From Edaphochlamys debaryana (lineage: Eukaryota > Chlorophyta > Chlorophyceae > Chlamydomonadales): DNA of 64,000 bases. The stretch covers positions 297,479 through 361,478 of the forward strand of contig JAEHOE010000130.1 in assembly GCA_016858145.1 (NCBI GenBank). Reading direction: 5' to 3'. The translations under genes were made by a program, and so were the position numbers. The notes below the pieces were generated by a model, which ran no database searches, had not been told where the DNA came from, and saw nothing but the letters and a program-made list of their open reading frames with translations. Positions 23,145 to 34,500 of this stretch are shown in pieces (within the stretch, counting starts at the first letter, position 1; each line of letters begins with the position of its first letter).

Positions 23145-23830
23145 AATACGCTTGGCTGTGAGGAGTTTTAGCAGATGCCGCCTCCCGGCTGTGCGTCGGC
23201 CGGGGTGTGCGGGGCTCTCAGGCCCCTCACCCCCACTTCACTGGGCTGGAGGACGCCCATTCCGTCTGGCCCCTGCTTGTAGATCCACCTCCTGCCAGGG
23301 CCTCCAAGGCGAGGATAAGCGTGATGTTTGCACTTGTGTGCTACCTTCCAGACCTCCACACGCAAAGCTCTGCCCCACATTGGCCAGGCCACCTATGCAA
23401 CCTGCCTAACGTCCGCCATTAGGCCTCTTGCAGGTCCGTCATCACCTTAGCGGTCATACAGCATGTGAACCGGCAACATTTATGTGTAGTCAGTGTGCGA
23501 CAGTCAGCCCGTGAATGCGCGTGCTATGGCAGCCACACCTAGCTTGCTTGGACCTAACCTGAACCTGAGCATCCTCATCAGAGCCCCCTGAGCAGCTTGC
23601 CGTCCCCTTGCACCCAACCTGAAACCTTCGAACGGCATCCGTCCCACGCTTCGCACCCTTGTCATGTACAGCCTCCAACCCATGCGCACGCTCGGATCGC
23701 CGCCCGCCCGTGCCCATCAATCCTCCCGACGTACCGCCGCCCCCTCAGCTGCGAGCAAGGGGCGGCCTCCCAGCGTGGCGCTCCCCTGCTTGCCCCCCGA
23801 TCCAGACCTCCACGGCCCCATGGGCTCCTC
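23145..23830. other. Intergenic between two minus-strand genes
   Basis: This should contain the promoter of the gene to the left and the 3' untranslated region of the gene to the right. No exon, RNA gene or repeat was recognised, and no clear TATA-like box was seen before 23,144. Confidence 0.4.
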
Positions 23831-26304
23831 CTAGTCGTTCTTCTTCTCGCCCTTGCCCTTGCTGGCACCGAAGCCCGCCACGGGGCACTTGGACGCGCCG
23901 GCACCGGCTCCGGCGCCCATGCCGACGGGGCACTTGCCCCCGCCCGCAGTGGGGCCGTTAGCTCCGCAGTTGGTGACGGGGCCCACGATCTTGATCTTCT
24001 CCCAGGGGATCGAGTGCTTCCGGCGCTTGTGGCGGCGCTTGTGCTTAATGGCCTTCTTCTCAATGTACGACAGCTCGTACAGGTACCACACGCTGGAGAT
24101 GACGCACGCCAGCGCGCAGGTGGCCGCCAGCCCGCCGGCCCACATGAGCGACTGCATCTGCTCCGCCAGCTCGCGCTCGATGCCCGGCAGCATCTTGCAC
24201 AGCCGCGAGCCCTGGTCGGACTTGGAGTACTTGACGCACGCCACGTCGCGGAGCTGAGAGGGAGGGAGACGCGGGCGGGTTGGAAGGGTCAATACATGCG
24301 CTGCTGACGGTGAGTGTTTGTGCCCTGGCCCGAGCTCATTCCCTGACTGGTATGTCCTCCGCCCACATGCGCATTCATGCCCGGCCCCAGTAGACCGCCC
24401 CCGGCCCACCTTGGCGTCCACGGCCGTGGGCGCGAAGACGATGCCGCACACGATGACGAGGAAGGCCGAGTAGAGCAGCAGCATGGCGGCCTGGCTGATG
24501 AGCAGGATGCGCTTGGAGCGGTAGCGGATGGACAGCAGCGCGCCGATGAAGGTGCCGCCCAGCAGCGCGGCGGACGTGAAGCCGGCCATGGGCCAGAAGC
24601 TGTTGGACAGCACGCCCACCACCTACCACGTCAAGGAAAGCGGGATCGGGAACGGATTGAAGGTCAGTGACGAGCGCACAAGCACACATGTGCCCAGCCC
24701 GCAGCCCAAGCCCTTTGGGACGCAGCAAGGGCCCAAGGCACATTGGAATGGGTCAGGGTGCATACCACGATGCGCCAGCCTGAGGTGTTCGCCAGACGCG
24801 CACAGAGCACTGTCATGACCGAAGGGCTGGGAGCGGGAGCCTGTCCACCGTAAGCCGTGCCCCACAGGCCGCCACGACGGGCACTCACCTTGCGTGTGCT
24901 GTTGACGGCTTGGATGGCGAGGAACAGGCTGTACCCGGTCGCAGCCTGCAGGGTGCAGTGGTTCGCCGGGTCAGCAATGCGTCCACGCTGTGCTGCAGGG
25001 GTTCCAACCCCAGTGCTTGTCGACCCCCCACCCCCGGATAGGGCACCGCGGGGAAGGGGTAAGCCCCCGGGCCAGGGTTTGTGGGCAGTTGCTCTGCTGA
25101 GACAGCAGCCTGCGCTGGGACCGCCCGAGCCCCGAGCGGTTTGGCTTTCGATGTTTTTCAGCCTTCCCCTCGCCAGTCTCTAACTGGGCACACAGAGATA
25201 CGTATCCCTGAAGCCTTGAGGCCCCGCCTATCATTCATCCGCACTAACGGGCTGTGAGCTGCTTGTCGACACCCCAACCCCAGAGCAGCACTCAGCAACA
25301 CCCACCAGCGATATGTAGGAGGCGTACGACAAGGTCTTCTCCGCTGGCGTGCCGTAGCGGGCATCCTCAATCCATGAGTCGGCGCAGCTGTAGTGACACA
25401 CACGTGGAAATTGGGCGAGATGAGATGCAGAGCGCGGTTGAGACCTCTGGTCCGAACTCCAACACAACCGTCCCGAGCCTCCGTCCCCGCGTGTCTCCAA
25501 CCCCCCGTTGCAGCCTTTCCTCCCCCAGCCAGGCAAATCCAGGCCTTGCTCAAACTCAACGTATCCCGCTGGTCACCTTATAATCGACCCGAGCGAGTCC
25601 ACGTCGCTGTCCAGGTCCGACAGCTCGCTGCTGCGGATGGACAGCTCGTCGAGGTCAGAGTCGTCGGGCCACTCCACACGCTTGTCTTTCTTATGCATAA
25701 TGGCATCCAGCCTACAGGAAAGGGCATCTGGGAGTGTGAGGGGCCGCTGAAGACTTGACAGCGAGTACACCCGTGGCTTCGTGCATGTCGGATCCCACAC
25801 ACACTGTGGCCGCACTTACCGCTTCCGAGCTTCGAGTCTGAGCGCCTCCTTCTTCTTCGTGAACTCCGCCTCGCTCTTGATTTGGTTCTGCGGGTGAAGG
25901 GCGCCAGCGTCAACACATGGGTTCCGCCATGCGGTCTCCCGCGCCGCCCGCTCCCCAGCTTGCCTGGTAGAACCACGACACGGGGTCCTTCTCGAAGTCG
26001 AAGGTCATGTCCTCCACGTTGACCTACAAGCGTGGGCAGAATTGTCTAGTTCAATGGGGCGCACGCAGGCTTCCGGGTCAGCGTGTCGTGTGCCGCTACG
26101 GACCTTCTTCTTATCCTTCTTGCTCTTTCCGGTTGCCTTGGCCGGTTCGCTGCCCTTCTTCGCCTTGGGCTCGCCATCCTCGTCCTCCTTGACTTCCTCC
26201 TTCTCCGGCTTGTCGCCGTTCTCCGACGGGACCTCCTCTTCGCCCTCACTGGACACGTCGCCCTCACCCGCGTCCTCGGCGGTGAAGCCGAAAGGACACG
26301 GCAT
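23831..26304 (-). CDS. Four-helix membrane protein with Cys-Pro motifs
   Basis: Eight exons join in phase to 412 residues: 26304-26104, 26023-25964, 25887-25820, 25711-25577, 25387-25306, 24945-24889, 24622-24410, 24253-23831. Residues ~10-67 are strongly acidic then Lys-rich; residues 68-160 are charged and soluble (DFEKDPVSWFYQ, KKDKRVEWPDDSDLDEL). Four hydrophobic helices follow at about 174-197, 202-233, 240-264 and 309-333. The loop between helices 3 and 4 has two cysteines and is predicted helical. A very basic stretch (KHKRRHKRRKH) comes just after helix 4, then a Gly/Ala tail. Cys-Pro pairs occur at residues 3 (MPCPFGF), 380 and 395 (both KCPV). The layout resembles a tetraspan membrane protein but I do not recognise the family. 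Intron 2 has a GC donor (CAG/GCAAGC). Head-to-head with NSUN6. Confidence 0.8.
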
Positions 26305-26613
26305 CTCTGCTTTGTGTCGCCCCTCCTTTAGTAGGTTACCCGGCTATGGGTGTTACAAGTAGGAAGAGTTCATTACGTCTGTGTATGCCGGAAACGTTGG
26401 GAAGCGGGAGCCTGGTCTACGCGCGGGGATGATGTTGCATCGGGGGCCGAAACCCCGCTCTAACAGGGCCAGTTTGACGCCATATGAGATGCACCGAGTA
26501 GCACCTGAACAAAGCCGACTTGCACCAGCGCTTTCCGCACCCTCCCCCGTTCGACATCGGCGCCGCACATGCACTTACCCCGCCCACAATAGCGCGGAAA
26601 GCTGACCTTAGCA
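26305..26613. promoter_or_regulatory. Bidirectional promoter, membrane protein / NSUN6
   Basis: The two start codons are only 309 bp apart in divergent orientation, so the genes must share this stretch for their promoters and 5' leaders. No strong TATA box is visible on either strand. The sequence is less GC-biased than the coding regions on either side. Confidence 0.5.
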
Positions 26614-29600
26614 ATGGACCCTCCGCGCAAGGAGTTTGCCCCGCAAGTGGCGTGGGACCCCGAGGCGCGTGCCGCCGTTTCCGCCGGGTGGGCACCCTCC
26701 ACGCGAGTCGCCCACATCCCTGACACTCCGCCCCCCAGGTGGAGGAATACCTTCGGGCTGCTCTGGGCAGAGAGCGCTGGGAGCGTACGGCTGCAGCTCT
26801 GTGCTGCCCACCGCGCGCAACGTGCCTCCGGGTCAACACCCTAAAGGCACCCAGCGCGGAGGTGCGTAAAACAAAACGCTCCCCCAGGCTTCCCTGGTCC
26901 CATCGGCAACTGAGGGGCAACCGTGGGCAACTAAGTTCTCACGATGCCGCCTTGATTTGTCCTTAGGAGGTGCTGTCGCTGGTACGCCAGCAGCTGGGAG
27001 ATGCATACCCCGCCTCAGCGGTCTACGTGCACCCCAAGGTAAGGCATGAGATGGGGCCCTGTTGCCCCGCGAGTGACGCACACCGTTCCAGGGCGCTGAT
27101 CTCCTCACAACTTGGCATCTGCGCCCGAAGGCTGCTGCCACTGTACGCGCGCCGCGCATTGCCTTGTGGGCGCTCTCTGCTTCGGGTGGCTGACCTCTTC
27201 CACCACGGCCGTCTGCACGGGCGCAGGTGCCCTGCGCGGTCATCCTCCAGGGCAGCGGCCCGCACGCGGTGTCGTACGGTGACACGGGTGAGGCTTGGCA
27301 GGCTGCAGGGCTGCAGGGCTGTAGGGCCCCACTGCCCCGTGTCTTTAAATGAGAAGCCTGCCTGGGCGCTTGCGGCCCCGGTCCGCTGCAGGCGGTCGCG
27401 AGGTGGTGGTGTCCCGCAAGACCGGCGAGGCGGTGCTGCGGGGCGCCCCCGTGTACGCGCCCGGGGTGCTGGCGGTGTCCTCGGGGGTGTCCCGGGGGGA
27501 CCTGGTGGCGCTGTCGCTGGGCATGGAGCGGCCCGGCAGGTGGGGGCCGGGATGGGGGTGCGGGTTGGGGATGCGGGCGGGGCCCAGGGTGGATGTAAGC
27601 AACGGCAGGGTTTTCACGGGGGGCTTGGCCGGGGCGCGGGGAACGCAAGGGGTGTGGAGTGGGGCTGCATGCTCTAGACCGAGCTCTGAAGCCAGGCGCT
27701 TCGTGACGAGGGGCGGAGGCATGTTGCGAACCCTGGTTGACCATCAATCCCTTGAACCGCACCCGGGTGCTGTTCCGGCAGTGACACGCCCGAGATCACA
27801 CGTGGCACGACACTGTACGACACGCCCCGGGGCTGCGGACCTGTGACGTCGGCGGTGCCAGCTGCAGCACCCGAAGCGGGTGCTGCTCCGGAGGCGCCGT
27901 CTGCGTCGGGTGCACCTGCGGCGGCTCCTCAGGCCGCCAGCGCTGCCGCCTCAGACCTGAAGCGCGGTCCCAGCTCAGATGCCAGCCCGCGAGATGGCAC
28001 GGAGGCCAATTCCACAGAAGGCAACGCGGGGGCAGAGGGCTTGCCAAGCACACGCTCGGACGCTGGCGATGAGGGCCAGCCCTCCCTGCGCGCACGGCGG
28101 CGACAGAAGCGGCGGGACCACCAGGCGGTGGCTGGCGGTGCGGAGGGCGTGGGCGCGGCAGGCGAGGGCGCAGGCGCCGATGTGGCGCAGGGGCAGGCTC
28201 CGGCGCTGGGGCCCGGCTGGACTGCCAGCAGCCAGGGCCCCGTGCCGCCGCGGACGGGGCTGTACCTGGGGGTGGCTCGGGCGGTCATGTCTCGCCAGGT
28301 GAGACTGACAGGTACACGCGTGGATGCTTGGGCGGTGCTTGGGCGCATGGACTCGGCAAGGTGCTGCAGTGCCTTGGCATGCACGGGCAGGAGGTCGGAT
28401 GGTGCTAATGCCCGGTGCCTGGAGCGGGAATTCTGGGGCAGAGCAGGTTGCTGTCAAGCAAGCCCACCCGGCATTGCCTGTTCCACCCGCAGGAGATGTT
28501 CCGCTGCCGCGAGGGCCTGGCGCTGGAGCTGGTGGACCCCGTGTACCGGGTGCCGCCCGCGGCAGGTGGGGACCGGGGACCGGGAGGGGGGAGCAGCGTC
28601 TCGGCAAGGCCTCCAGCGTCCTGACACACCTCTTCTGGCCTGCCTGCGCATACCTTCCAGACGCCTTACAGCCCCTGTCCGTGCCCTTGCCCTTGCTCCC
28701 ACCGCAGCCGGCCTCCCAACCGGCTGGGCCATGCTCCAGAACCTGCCCTCGCTGGTGGCGGCGCTGGCGCTGAGCCCCGCCCCCGGCAGTCGCGTACTCG
28801 ACATGTGTGCAGCGCCGGGGGGCAAGACCACGCTCCTGGCCGCAATCATGGAGGACAAGGGGGAGGTGGGGCGGGGGGTCACGCCGGGGTGCATGCAGCC
28901 TGAAGAAATCCCTTGCCGATGTTCCTCTCGGCGCGACCAAGCGCCCTTCCTAGCTGACTAATCTCCTCGCTGTGGCCCCTGAAGCCAAGGCCTCGCTCCG
29001 CTTTCATGCCTCCAGATTGTGGCGTTCGACCGCACGCACGCCAAGGCCGGGGAGGTGGTGGCCCTGGCGCAGGAGATGGGCGCCAGCTGCGTCCGCGCGT
29101 TCAAGATGGACGCAGGGAAGGCGCTGCTGCGGCCGGGGGCAGCGGAGGCGGCAGCGGCCGTGCAGGACGCAGGGACTGGGGGCAGCGCAGCAACCGAGGA
29201 GCCGGGAGCCGCCCCGGCGGCTGTGGGCAGCAGCGAGCGGGCAGACGGAGGAGAGGGCACGACGGCTGAGGCAAGGGCCGAGCCGGCGACAGCTTCAACC
29301 CCAGCTGCAGGAGCAGGCGGAGTGCGGCCGCCTCCGTCGGAGAAGGCGCGGCTGCGGGAGGAGCGGCGGCGCGCGGCGATGCTGAAGCGCGGCATCACGC
29401 CGCCCGCGCCCCCTGACGGTGGGCCGGGGAAACGATGGCGCTCTTCTGCAGATGCCTTCTTCCTCCATACTTTCCTGCATCCTTTCTCGAGCCCACAAAA
29501 CATGGCATGACCTTTCGCTGTCCCGCATTCTTGCCTTTGCAGGCTCGCTGCAGGGCGGGGCCTACCCCGCCGAGAGCTTCGACGCTGTGCTGCTGGACGC

Positions 29601-30865
29601 CCCCTGCTCGGCGCTGGGGCTGCGGCCTCGGCTGCAGCAGCAGGCGACGGCGCTGTACCTGGTGCGCGGGGGAGGGGGCTAGAACGAGGGCTTGGGGGGT
29701 CGAGACCATGCACACCGTGCGGGGCATACGTGCACGGGCTCCGTCACCAAAGCTGGCTGGCTCGCCAACACCCTGGCCCGCGCCTCCTCCCCTACCCGCA
29801 GCGCCAGTGCTCCGCGGCCCAGCGGCGGCTGCTGGACACCGCTGTGCGGCTGCTGCGCGTGGGCGGGCACCTGGTCTACTCTACCTGCACCGTCAACCCA
29901 GGTGAGACAGGGGACGGGCGGGTACCTTCTTCGGCTGGTGTTGGCTTGCCCCAGACTCCGCTCGGAGAGCGGAGCAGGGGCTACGCCTATGCAGTCACGT
30001 CGCAAGCGGCGCCGTGGGTGATTCTCTCGAAATTGGATATCTTGTATATTAGGAATTTCAAGCGTCGTTGACGTGCTCACGGGCCGCCGCCGCCAGGCAG
30101 CGCCCCAGCGTAGAAGCAGAGTGCCGTCTCAAGCAATGGGCAGGCCGCAGGGGCCGCGAGAAGCCCTGGCGAGGGACGCGGGCGACCCGTTTGCGGACCC
30201 TTAAGCTCCTGCGATAAGCCGCGCGTGCCACGCATGCTGCATTAGGCGTGTCGCCTACATGATGCGCCTCGTCGCGTGTTGCAGCGCGACGGGATGCACG
30301 TGCCGTGCCGCGGCCACGCGGCCTCCCTTCCCCCACAGCCCCCTGCGCCGCCTGCGACCCACCGGCGACCCACCGGCCATGCACACGCAACCCAAGTCCC
30401 ACTCCCAAAAAAAGGGGGGGCAAGCCCGGACTGCTGCGCAGCTCAGTGGTTTCCAGAGCCATCCCGCTCTCACGAACCTGCCCTGTTGTTCTCGTCGCAG
30501 GCGAGAACGAGGCGGTGCTGCGGTGGCTGCTGGACCGGTACGGAGCCAGCCTGCGCCTGGTGCCGGCGGGGCCGCCCTTCCTGGGAGGCCCGGGCCTGGT
30601 GGGGCGGCACCCCTCAATGGCGGAGGCGGGGCGGCCGCTGAGCGGCTCTGGCGAGGCGCAGGCGCAGGCAGGCGCCGCAGAGGCAGGGGCAGAGGCGGGC
30701 GTGGAGGGGGCTGCAGCGCAGGCGGGGTGCGCGGGTGGCGGCGAGGCGTGGCTGAGCGAGGCCGAGGCGGCCCTGGTGCAGCGCTTCGACCCGGCAGACC
30801 CCGCGCTCGACTCGATCGGCTTCTTTGTGGCCAAGCTGCTCAAGACGGGCCCCGTGGAGGGGTAG
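26614..30865 (+). CDS. NSUN6: NSUN6-type RNA (cytosine-5) methyltransferase
   Basis: NSUN6 transfers a methyl group from S-adenosylmethionine to C5 of cytosine near the tRNA acceptor end (C72 in animals) and some mRNAs. Twelve exons join in phase to 723 residues: 26614-26646, 26739-26861, 26967-27038, 27227-27287, 27392-27539, 27782-28298, 28493-28565, 28708-28865, 29016-29418, 29543-29661, 29802-29901, 30501-30865. The start APQVEEYL matches the family N-terminus; a PUA-like segment (VSRKTGEAVLRGAPVYAPG) lies at ~80-150. Methyltransferase motifs are the SAM site RVLDMCAAPGGKTT (~371-384), motif IV DAPCSALG with Cys ~551 and motif VI YSTCT with the catalytic Cys ~598. The end has RFDP and DSIGFFVAKLLK, specific to NSUN6. 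The human protein has ~470 residues; the excess is Ala/Gly-rich insertions after the PUA part, after strand 2 of the Rossmann fold and near the C-terminus. Location (nucleus or cytosol) cannot be told. Confidence 0.93.
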
Positions 30866-31502
30866 CGGGCGGCCGAGAGCTTTTGGGGGGCGGGGATAGG
30901 GGCAGAGCCGAGCGACAGACCATGAGCAGAGCGTGTGGCGAGGGGTAGAGAGCGATTGTGGTAGGAGTTAATGGCGAGGAGCGGACGTTATGCGGACGCA
31001 TTGTGCAAGGGGGCAAGGAACCCCGAGTGGGCCCCGTTGTGCCCCAGGGACGGCCCGAGCAGTTGATGACCACGGAACCCTGCGGACCCCACTTTAACCC
31101 ACGTCTCGACTCATAAACAGAGCGCCCCACTGCAAGGCGAACACCGGAAGTTCCAGTACCATGGCGATGCCCTGTACCCGGAGGGCGCCGGGGATCGGGT
31201 GTGTTCGTGCCTCGACGGTCCCCCCATCTTGAAAACCCCTCCAGTCAGCCGTTCGCATTTCGCAGGTCAGATACGCATAGTCAAGGAAGCGTGCTACCCG
31301 TAAGCTCAAGCACGACTAGCGAGTTTGCACACATCACCAACTCACGAGCTCAAGGCCCAGCGTGCCCCAGAGCTGTCACGCTGCAGCGGTAGTTGTATCA
31401 AGCATGAAGCCAATGTTATCCGCGCAAGGCGCACCGTGAGGAGCGAGCGCTTGGCCTCAGCTGCATCGCCACGGGGCTGGCACCGTCGCGCGGTGCTAGC
31501 CC
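30866..31502. other. Intergenic, NSUN6 to the VPS8 locus
   Basis: The stretch should contain the NSUN6 3' untranslated region and the promoter of the next plus-strand gene. No exon, RNA gene or repeat was recognised and no TATA box stands out. Confidence 0.4.
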
Positions 31503-34500
31503 ATGGCGTCAGGCGGTAGAGATGGGCGCCTAGATGGCCACCTGCTTGGGGCTACAGGCCAGGTATGCTGGGGCTTTCCGAGAGATCCATCTTGCACCCG
31601 CGCGTGCGAGAGCATCGCGGACTTACCCCTCGCACGTAGCTCGCCGGCCCCTTGGTCTCTGAGTTGCACTACTGCGATCTGCAGGGCTCGCGACCCGCGA
31701 ATTCCTCGTCGCTCCTGTCGGCGGTCTACGAGGGTGCCAGCACGGTGGCCGCTGCTCTTCAGGGCTACACGGGGGCTGAGGAGGGCGGCGAGGGCTGGAG
31801 CTCTCTGGACCCCGCCGTTGCTGGCTCAACGGCTGGCTTCGGTGCGCACCGCCCCCACTTCCCGGTGGCGACGGTGCCAGCGCGGTCTTCCCAGGCGCCC
31901 TTCGCCCCGCCGCCCTGGCAAGCCCAGGCGTCGGCTGCGCGGGCTTCTGCCGCCGCGCGTTCCCCCGCAACAGCCCCGCCCCCTGCCGCAACAGCCAATT
32001 TGCTAGATGCCGCGCCTGACGACACTGGAGACGACCTGTTTGCGGGGCTGGAGGTGGACCCAGACGTTCCCTCCTTTCCCATGGCCGCTGCAGCGGCGCC
32101 AGAGCCTTCTCCCTCCCTGCCACAGCGGACCCAAGCTCCGGTGCAGGCTGTTCAGCCCGCATCCCTCTCCTCTCCCCTGGCTCCATCGCTGCATCCACCG
32201 GCAGCGGGCCACGCAGCACCCACGGGCGCCGCGCCGCTGGACGACCTGTTTGGGGACTTCGTGACAGCCCCCGCGTGTGCGGGAGCCTTTGGCGGGGCCC
32301 CACCGCCGCTGATGGCCCCGGTGCTGCCGCCGCAGCACCCTGCGCCGGTCGGGATTAACGTCGGCTTTGGGGACTTCCTGGGCGCAGTGGCACCCCCTGC
32401 TCCCGTGCCGCTGGGGGCGCCTATGCTTGCGCCCGCGTTGGCCGCGGCAGCAGCGCCGGCGGCTCACGGCTCCGTGGGTGGCGGCGGCCTCACCAGCCCC
32501 TCAGGCCTCACCAGCCCCTCAGGCCTCACCAGCCCCTCAGGCCTCACCAGCCCCGGAGGCAGCCGGCCGAGCGCCGCCTCTGCGCATGCGGGGCTCCCGG
32601 GTCGACGCAGCGGAGCCGGGGCTGCGCCTGGCACCGGCACAGGGGGCATGGCGGACCTGGTCCTCCTGGCCCTGAGCGAGCACCCGCACCCAGCGCCCGC
32701 CCCAAACCCTGCCCCGAACCAGGCACCGAAACCCCCGGTGCCGGCCCCTGCTAGCCACGGCTCGTCGCGCCCTGCTCCCTCCATGCCAGCGCCAGCGCCC
32801 TCGCCGCCCGCTGCCACCCACTCTGCTGCTGCCGGGCCGCCGGCCGCAGCAGCCGTTGCCGCAGCGGCGGCTACCAGCGCGGCAAGCAGCGATGAGTGGA
32901 GCACCGATTGGGCGGCTGCGTTGCCTGCAATTCCTCCGCCGGCGCTGCCGAGCGTGGCTTCGCAGGGCGCAGGCGCGCCCCTGCCCGCAGCTGCCTCGGC
33001 CACGCCAGACATGGCGCAGGCAGTCGTGGCGGCCCCGTCTGCGGCAGCGCAGGCTGTGGAGGAGGGCGGTGATGATGAGTGGGGCCAGCCGGTGTGGGCC
33101 GCTGCCTCGCCTGCCGCCCCTGCTACTGTGCCGACGGGCCCGGGACTGGCGCCGGTGGCCCTGGCCGAGGCAGGGGCCGCCGTGCAGGGTGTTGCAGCGG
33201 TGGCAGCAGTCCCCGCCACCGCGATTGCGTCTGAAAGCCCCGGGGACGAGTGGGGGGAGCCGCAGTGGACATCCGCAGGCCCCGCCGTGGCGAGTGCGGG
33301 TCCTCACTCGGTACCTGAGCAGGCGGCTGCCGAGCCAAAGGAGCTGCCCCCTGGTAAGACGGCAAGGGCTAGGCAGCTAGGAACAGCAGCTCGTATGGGG
33401 ATTGGCGAAATGGGACGCGTCAGATGGGAGGGCGCATCATCAAATCTCATTAACACTCTTGCCCTGCTCCTCAATTTGCAGGCCCGTCGGCACGAGTTGC
33501 GGGTCTGGCAGCACCGACGGGTTCCACAGCGGGAGACGGGCAAGCGGGCGCCTGGCGGGCGGAGTGGGCGGAGTCGCCTTCCCCAAGCGCGCAAGCGGCG
33601 CCCTCGCATTCTCCTTCCGGCCCGCCTGCAGCAACTCCCCAAGGGCCTGACGCAGCCGCGTCGCAGGCGGCTGCCGTCTTCAGCCAGGCGGAGGACGAGT
33701 GGGCGGACGCAGCATGGGTGGGCCCCGCTTCGGAGGCCCCGGCTGCGCATGATGCCGCGGCTCCGTCTACGCCCACCCGGGCTGGGGCGCCCACGCAAAC
33801 CCACGAGCAAACGCCGTCAGTCGCCACCCCCACGCCCTTCACCACGGTCACCATAACGCCCGGCTCCATATCCTCGCTGGGAAGCTCACCGGCCGACGTA
33901 CCCACCAGGGGAGCCCTTGCCGATCTCGGCTCGGGAGCCGCCCCCCCCGTCCTCCGCGACTCCCTCTCCCTCCTGCCCTCGCCGCACCACCAGCGAGCAG
34001 CCGCCGCCGGGCCCTTCGCCTCGGCCGCAGCAGCGGCCGCTGAGAACGGCCATGAGGGGCGGCAGGAGGATGCGGCCGAGGGGGCTTTAGGGGAGGCCGC
34101 GGCGGGGCCGTTCACGCTGACGGAGGATGAGGCGGCCTCCGGGCTGCGCCGGCCCACGGGCGTGTCTTCACTGCCCGGGCAGCACGCGTCCGAGTCGTTC
34201 TCGCTCACCGAGCACGACTGGCCGCCCGGGTTTGAGGGCGCGGATCAGGAGCGGACCTGCTCGGGCTCCACTGGGGCACCCTCCGCAGCAGCTGAGGCGG
34301 GTGACGGCCCCACCGCTGGGCCTCCGGACGACGACTGGGGCGATATGGTCGGGGCTCAGCCATCCGCGCCAGAAGGACGCAGCCCTGCGGATAAAGGAGT
34401 GAGCGCCCCTGCGGCTCCCAGCCATGTAGAACGGGCGAGTCAAGGCGGAACGCGGGCGGAGGACGAAGAAGACTGGGCGTGGGGCTCAGCCTCAGGCGCC

